This document shows, piece after piece, positions 6,294 to 8,892 of a DNA stretch of 8,892 nt. Source of the stretch: Bacillota bacterium (GTDB lineage Bacteria; Bacillota_I; Bacilli_A; Erysipelotrichales; Erysipelotrichaceae); contig JAEWIH010000132.1 in the NCBI GenBank assembly GCA_023387245.1, positions 1 to 8,892 on the forward strand, given 5' to 3'. A program made the translations under genes and the position numbers. Numbering within the stretch: the first letter of the stretch is position 1; the number at the start of each line of letters is the position of its first letter. The notes beneath the pieces were generated by a model, which saw only the letters and a program-made list of their open reading frames with translations, was not told the origin of the DNA and did no database searches.

Positions 6294-7679
6294 TTAAAAG
6301 TCATATCCATAGTAAATGGTATGTGGTTGTAATGTTTGACCACACAAAGCATGTAATTCAGTTACAGTAACAAAACGATACCCTTGTTGTTGTAACCTAG
6401 GAATAATGGTTTCAATAGCATCATAAGAAGATTTATATAATGAGTGGAATAATAATATTGCGCCATCATGAACTTCTCTCATAACTTTATCTACTATTTT
6501 ATTAGTATCTGGGCGTAATTTCCAATCTTCTGAATCTACATTCCAATAAATAATTGGCATATTTAAATGTTGTCTAACAGCATTATTAACACCCCCATAT
6601 GGCGGTCTAATAAATGTAGGTTCTTTTCCAGTCGCCTTTAAGATTGCTTGAGTAGTTTTAGAAACTTCTTCATCCATCTTAGCAGTACTAATTTTTCTTA
6701 AATCAGGATGAGTATATGTGTGATTACCGATTTCATGTCCAGCATCAAACACTCTTTTAACAACACCAGGATTGGCATCAATATTTTGACCGATATAAAA
6801 GAATGTAGCTTTAATATTATATTTGTTAAATAAAGCAATAAAATCATCTTCATATCGTCCTGGACCATCATCTAATGTTAAAGCAATTAATTTTTCACTC
6901 ACTTGCTTAGCAACTGGCTTGGGTTTTGGTGGTGTTTTAGTTTTTAATTCATTATTTTCTAATGTATATTTCAACATACTTTCAACAACATTGCGATTTA
7001 GAGTAACATCTTCATAAGTATTAGTATTGCTAGAATTTAAATAAAAAATCACTTTTTGATCATTATATGCAACATTAGCAACTGCATCATTAATTTTTGT
7101 TTTAAATTCTTCTATATAAGCTTTGTTTTTTTCATTAACAACTTTACTAAATTCAGTATTTAAATCAACAATATTATCAAAAAATAAGCTTCTTCCATCT
7201 AAAAATTTATTATTTACTTTATCATACAACTGTGATTTAGCACGTAATTTATCATTCGAAGTTTTGGCTGATAAAACAATAAAATCATAGTTATTACCAA
7301 GTGGAACAATATCATAATTGACAGTTATAACTCGATAATTTTGGACGTTTACATTAGGATCTAAATTCATACCACCAGCAATTTGATTAATATCACTAAT
7401 GAAATTATCATAATAATTATTAATTACATCACTAGTAGTTTTAGGCCTATTCAATTGTAAAAAATATCCTTTATTTTGTTCTAATTTAAAATCATTTTCA
7501 TATTGATCATATTTATTTTGTTGCATTACTGTAATTGAATTAATATAATTTTTTTCATTCAATTTATTAATCCAATTAAGTCCGAACATTAATAAGACTG
7601 GAATTAGTACTAACAGTCCTAAAACAAGTAAGACTCTATCGTAACGAATTCTTCTATTTTTTGGTTTTGAATAATACAT
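6294..7679 (-). CDS. Membrane-anchored polysaccharide deacetylase (NodB/CE4), PgdA/PdaC-like
   Basis: A 461-residue protein with a basic cytoplasmic N-terminus, one transmembrane anchor (about 16-36), and an extracytoplasmic region of about 45-245 that resembles the DUF3298/RsiV-like domain found before NodB domains in PgdA and PdaC (for example LYDKVNNKFLDGRSLFFDN, 151-169). A Lys/Pro linker (247-259) leads to the NodB domain at about 262-445. Motifs: TLDDGP at 268-273 (D270 base, D271 metal ligand), HTYTH at 320-324 (metal-binding H320 and H324), RPPYG at 358-362, NVDSEDW at 380-386 and LLFHS at 409-413 (H412). All catalytic and metal-binding residues are present; the last motif has Ser after His where Asp is common. 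The likely role is removing N-acetyl groups from peptidoglycan or another wall glycan, which in related bacteria gives lysozyme resistance. Start supported by GGAGGT 8 nt upstream. It has its own promoter and terminator. Confidence 0.92.
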   Translation of the reverse strand: MYYSKPKNRRIRYDRVLLVLGLLVLIPVLLMFGLNWINKLNEKNYINSITVMQQNKYDQYENDFKLEQNKGYFLQLNRPKTTSDVINNYYDNFISDINQIAGGMNLDPNVNVQNYRVITVNYDIVPLGNNYDFIVLSAKTSNDKLRAKSQLYDKVNNKFLDGRSLFFDNIVDLNTEFSKVVNEKNKAYIEEFKTKINDAVANVAYNDQKVIFYLNSSNTNTYEDVTLNRNVVESMLKYTLENNELKTKTPPKPKPVAKQVSEKLIALTLDDGPGRYEDDFIALFNKYNIKATFFYIGQNIDANPGVVKRVFDAGHEIGNHTYTHPDLRKISTAKMDEEVSKTTQAILKATGKEPTFIRPPYGGVNNAVRQHLNMPIIYWNVDSEDWKLRPDTNKIVDKVMREVHDGAILLFHSLYKSSYDAIETIIPRLQQQGYRFVTVTELHALCGQTLQPHTIYYGYDF

Positions 7680-7701
7680 ACTCAGTTACCTCCGCCTAAC
7701 A

Positions 7702-7730
7702 ATTATATATCTATCACATATAATAATCAA
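7702..7730 (-). promoter_or_regulatory. Sigma-A promoter of the deacetylase gene
   Basis: On the minus strand TTGATT (7730-7725) is separated by exactly 17 nt from a perfect TATAAT (7707-7702). The -35 overlaps the stop codon of the WYL regulator gene. Transcription would start near 7695, giving a very short leader directly before the GGAGGT site at 7693-7688. Confidence 0.75.
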
Positions 7731-8656
7731 TGATAACTCTCAAAAATTTTTTTTGCTACATCAATATGATAATCAATTAACCATTTAGGACTTAAAACTT
7801 TTATATTCATACTATATGTAGAAACAAATCCTTGAATACTTTTTTTATTATAAAATAAACCTTCAAATATAAATTGATTATCACTAATCGAAATAATTTT
7901 TTGATTATCACTAATAACTATTTCTTTTAAATAATTAGCATCTGTTATTAATAATCTAACTAAAAATTCTTTATCTATTTTAAATCCGTGTTGGTTAATA
8001 AAGGAATCAATATTTACACTTTGGAGATGATAAGTTTGATCTAGATGATTAATATTTTGAATTCGATCTAATTTATAAACTCTAGCATTAGATTCAAATT
8101 TTTTAATTGCGATCATATACCAACTATTATCAACAACAAATAAATAATATGGTTCTAAAACATAATTATTAATTTTATTTTTATCTATATTCAAATATTT
8201 TATTTCCACTCTCTGTCTTTTTATAATCGCATTATTTAAAATATTTATATACATATTCAATAAATTACTATCCATCGCATTATGATTTTTTATAACATAA
8301 GTTATATCCGACACATCCTTTTTATCATTAGCGATAATTTTTTGATATCCACTAAAAAAATCACTATTTAAAAAAGGATTTTTTAAGCTTACTAAATATG
8401 AAAAGGCATTTTTTAATGCATTTAACTGATTACTATCCAAATTAGGAAAAGGAAAAAAAGAACTATCAATTAATTCATATCCGCCATATCTACCATTATA
8501 TTCACAAATATTATAACCAACTAATTGGAGCTGGTTTTTTAATCTTTGAACCATTTTAGTAGATATACTAAGTCGATTTGCTAGTTCTTTTTTAGAAATT
8601 CTTTTACAAGTTTTTAAAATTAATAATAATTCAATTGCTATACTAATATTATTCAT
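7727..8656 (-). CDS. WYL domain transcriptional regulator with N-terminal HTH
   Basis: A 309-residue DNA-binding protein of the YafY/WYL type. The N-terminal winged helix-turn-helix spans about residues 5-62, with the recognition region ISKKELANRLSISTKMVQRL at 20-39. A WYL domain covers about 138-205 and contains the name-giving motif as WYM (179-181) and the conserved basic stretch ARVYKLDRI (191-199), thought to bind ligands such as nucleotides or nucleic acid. A C-terminal WCX-like domain lies at about 228-305 (VLSPKWLIDYHIDVAKKIF). Length is typical. The ATG overlaps the TGA of the gene upstream (ATGA) and has no clear ribosome binding site, so translation is probably coupled. It may regulate that upstream gene, or the deacetylase 47 bp downstream; the sequence gives no proof of either. 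The ligand is unknown. Confidence 0.9.
   Translation of the reverse strand: MNNISIAIELLLILKTCKRISKKELANRLSISTKMVQRLKNQLQLVGYNICEYNGRYGGYELIDSSFFPFPNLDSNQLNALKNAFSYLVSLKNPFLNSDFFSGYQKIIANDKKDVSDITYVIKNHNAMDSNLLNMYINILNNAIIKRQRVEIKYLNIDKNKINNYVLEPYYLFVVDNSWYMIAIKKFESNARVYKLDRIQNINHLDQTYHLQSVNIDSFINQHGFKIDKEFLVRLLITDANYLKEIVISDNQKIISISDNQFIFEGLFYNKKSIQGFVSTYSMNIKVLSPKWLIDYHIDVAKKIFESYH
8653..8656 (-). other. ATGA stop-start overlap (unknown gene / WYL regulator)
   Basis: The TGA of the partial upstream gene and the ATG of the WYL regulator share four bases. The regulator has no visible Shine-Dalgarno, so its synthesis probably depends on translation of the upstream gene. Confidence 0.75.
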
Positions 8657-8892
8657 AAAATAGATCTAAATTTATGATAATTTATTATCGGATTAAATAG
8701 ATTGAAATGGTTAGTATCATAAAATATTTGACCAAGTCTTCCAATACTTAAATATGGAAACTCAACATTAATTTCTAATTTAGCACGAGGATTAACAATT
8801 TCACCATCAATAAAATCCCATGTTATAAAGTGATTTGTAAATGACTGCTGAAATTCAACCTTAAAATCTAAATGATATTTATAAGAAAATTC
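8653..8892 (-). CDS. Unrecognised protein, C-terminal 79 residues (gene enters from right edge)
   Basis: An open frame runs from the window edge to TGA at 8655-8653, giving 79 codons with no internal stop. The translation alternates hydrophobic and charged residues in a beta-strand-like pattern (for example PRAKLEINVEFPYLSIGRLG) and ends in IINYHKFRSIL. There is no transmembrane segment. I do not recognise a family. The frame is supported by coding-like composition, by the strict ATGA overlap with the WYL regulator start, and by the same strand. Being co-translated with a WYL regulator suggests a functional tie, such as an effector or a second regulatory protein, but this is only inference. 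Confidence 0.7.
   Translation of the reverse strand, partial: EFSYKYHLDFKVEFQQSFTNHFITWDFIDGEIVNPRAKLEINVEFPYLSIGRLGQIFYDTNHFNLFNPIINYHKFRSIL

Noticed and set aside
6823..7017. Plus-strand open frame of 64 codons
   Set aside because: It is antisense to the well-supported deacetylase gene and has no start signal or family resemblance.

Overview
The window comes from a very AT-rich Gram-positive-type bacterium. It is probably a low-GC Bacillota of the Erysipelotrichales kind or a wall-bearing relative of the Mollicutes. This rests on strong AT bias, tight operons, AGGAGG-type ribosome binding sites, TGA used as a stop codon with Trp coded by TGG, a KtrAB potassium system, a MurT/GatD-like cell-wall pair and a peptidoglycan-type deacetylase. 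The genus cannot be fixed from the sequence alone. Every gene I can support lies on the minus strand, so transcription runs from high to low coordinates.

Layout in transcription order. (1) 8892-7727: the 3' end of an unrecognised gene, coupled by an ATGA overlap to a WYL-domain regulator. (2) 7730-6244: a membrane-anchored NodB-type polysaccharide deacetylase with its own promoter (TTGATT-17-TATAAT) and a clear intrinsic terminator. (3) 6207-4064: an extended -10 promoter, then a MurT-like Mur ligase and a GatD-like amidotransferase overlapping by 11 nt, then a short hairpin terminator. (4) 4021 to the left edge: a promoter followed by a tightly packed operon of six genes. These are an Mrp/ApbC Fe-S carrier ATPase, KtrB, KtrA, a NusG-domain-II membrane protein, a Gx-transporter (EetB-like) protein, and the start of an ABC exporter cut by the window edge.

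How the genes fit together. Units 2 and 3 both concern the cell wall: deacetylation of wall glycans, and probably amidation or another modification of a Mur-type substrate. Unit 4 combines Na+-dependent K+ uptake (KtrB pore, KtrA gating ring) with an Fe-S cluster carrier and the NusG-II/Gx pair. That pair is associated in other Bacillota with flavin- or quinone-linked membrane redox systems.

The most notable observation is that the GatD-like subunit keeps the nucleophilic Cys but has Met where the catalytic His is expected. Its MurT-like partner also lacks the conserved Asp thought to support that active site. The pair therefore looks like a divergent paralogue, possibly with altered chemistry, rather than a textbook lipid II amidase. 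No CRISPR array, insertion sequence, rRNA or tRNA is visible, and no intergenic stretch exceeds about 130 bases.
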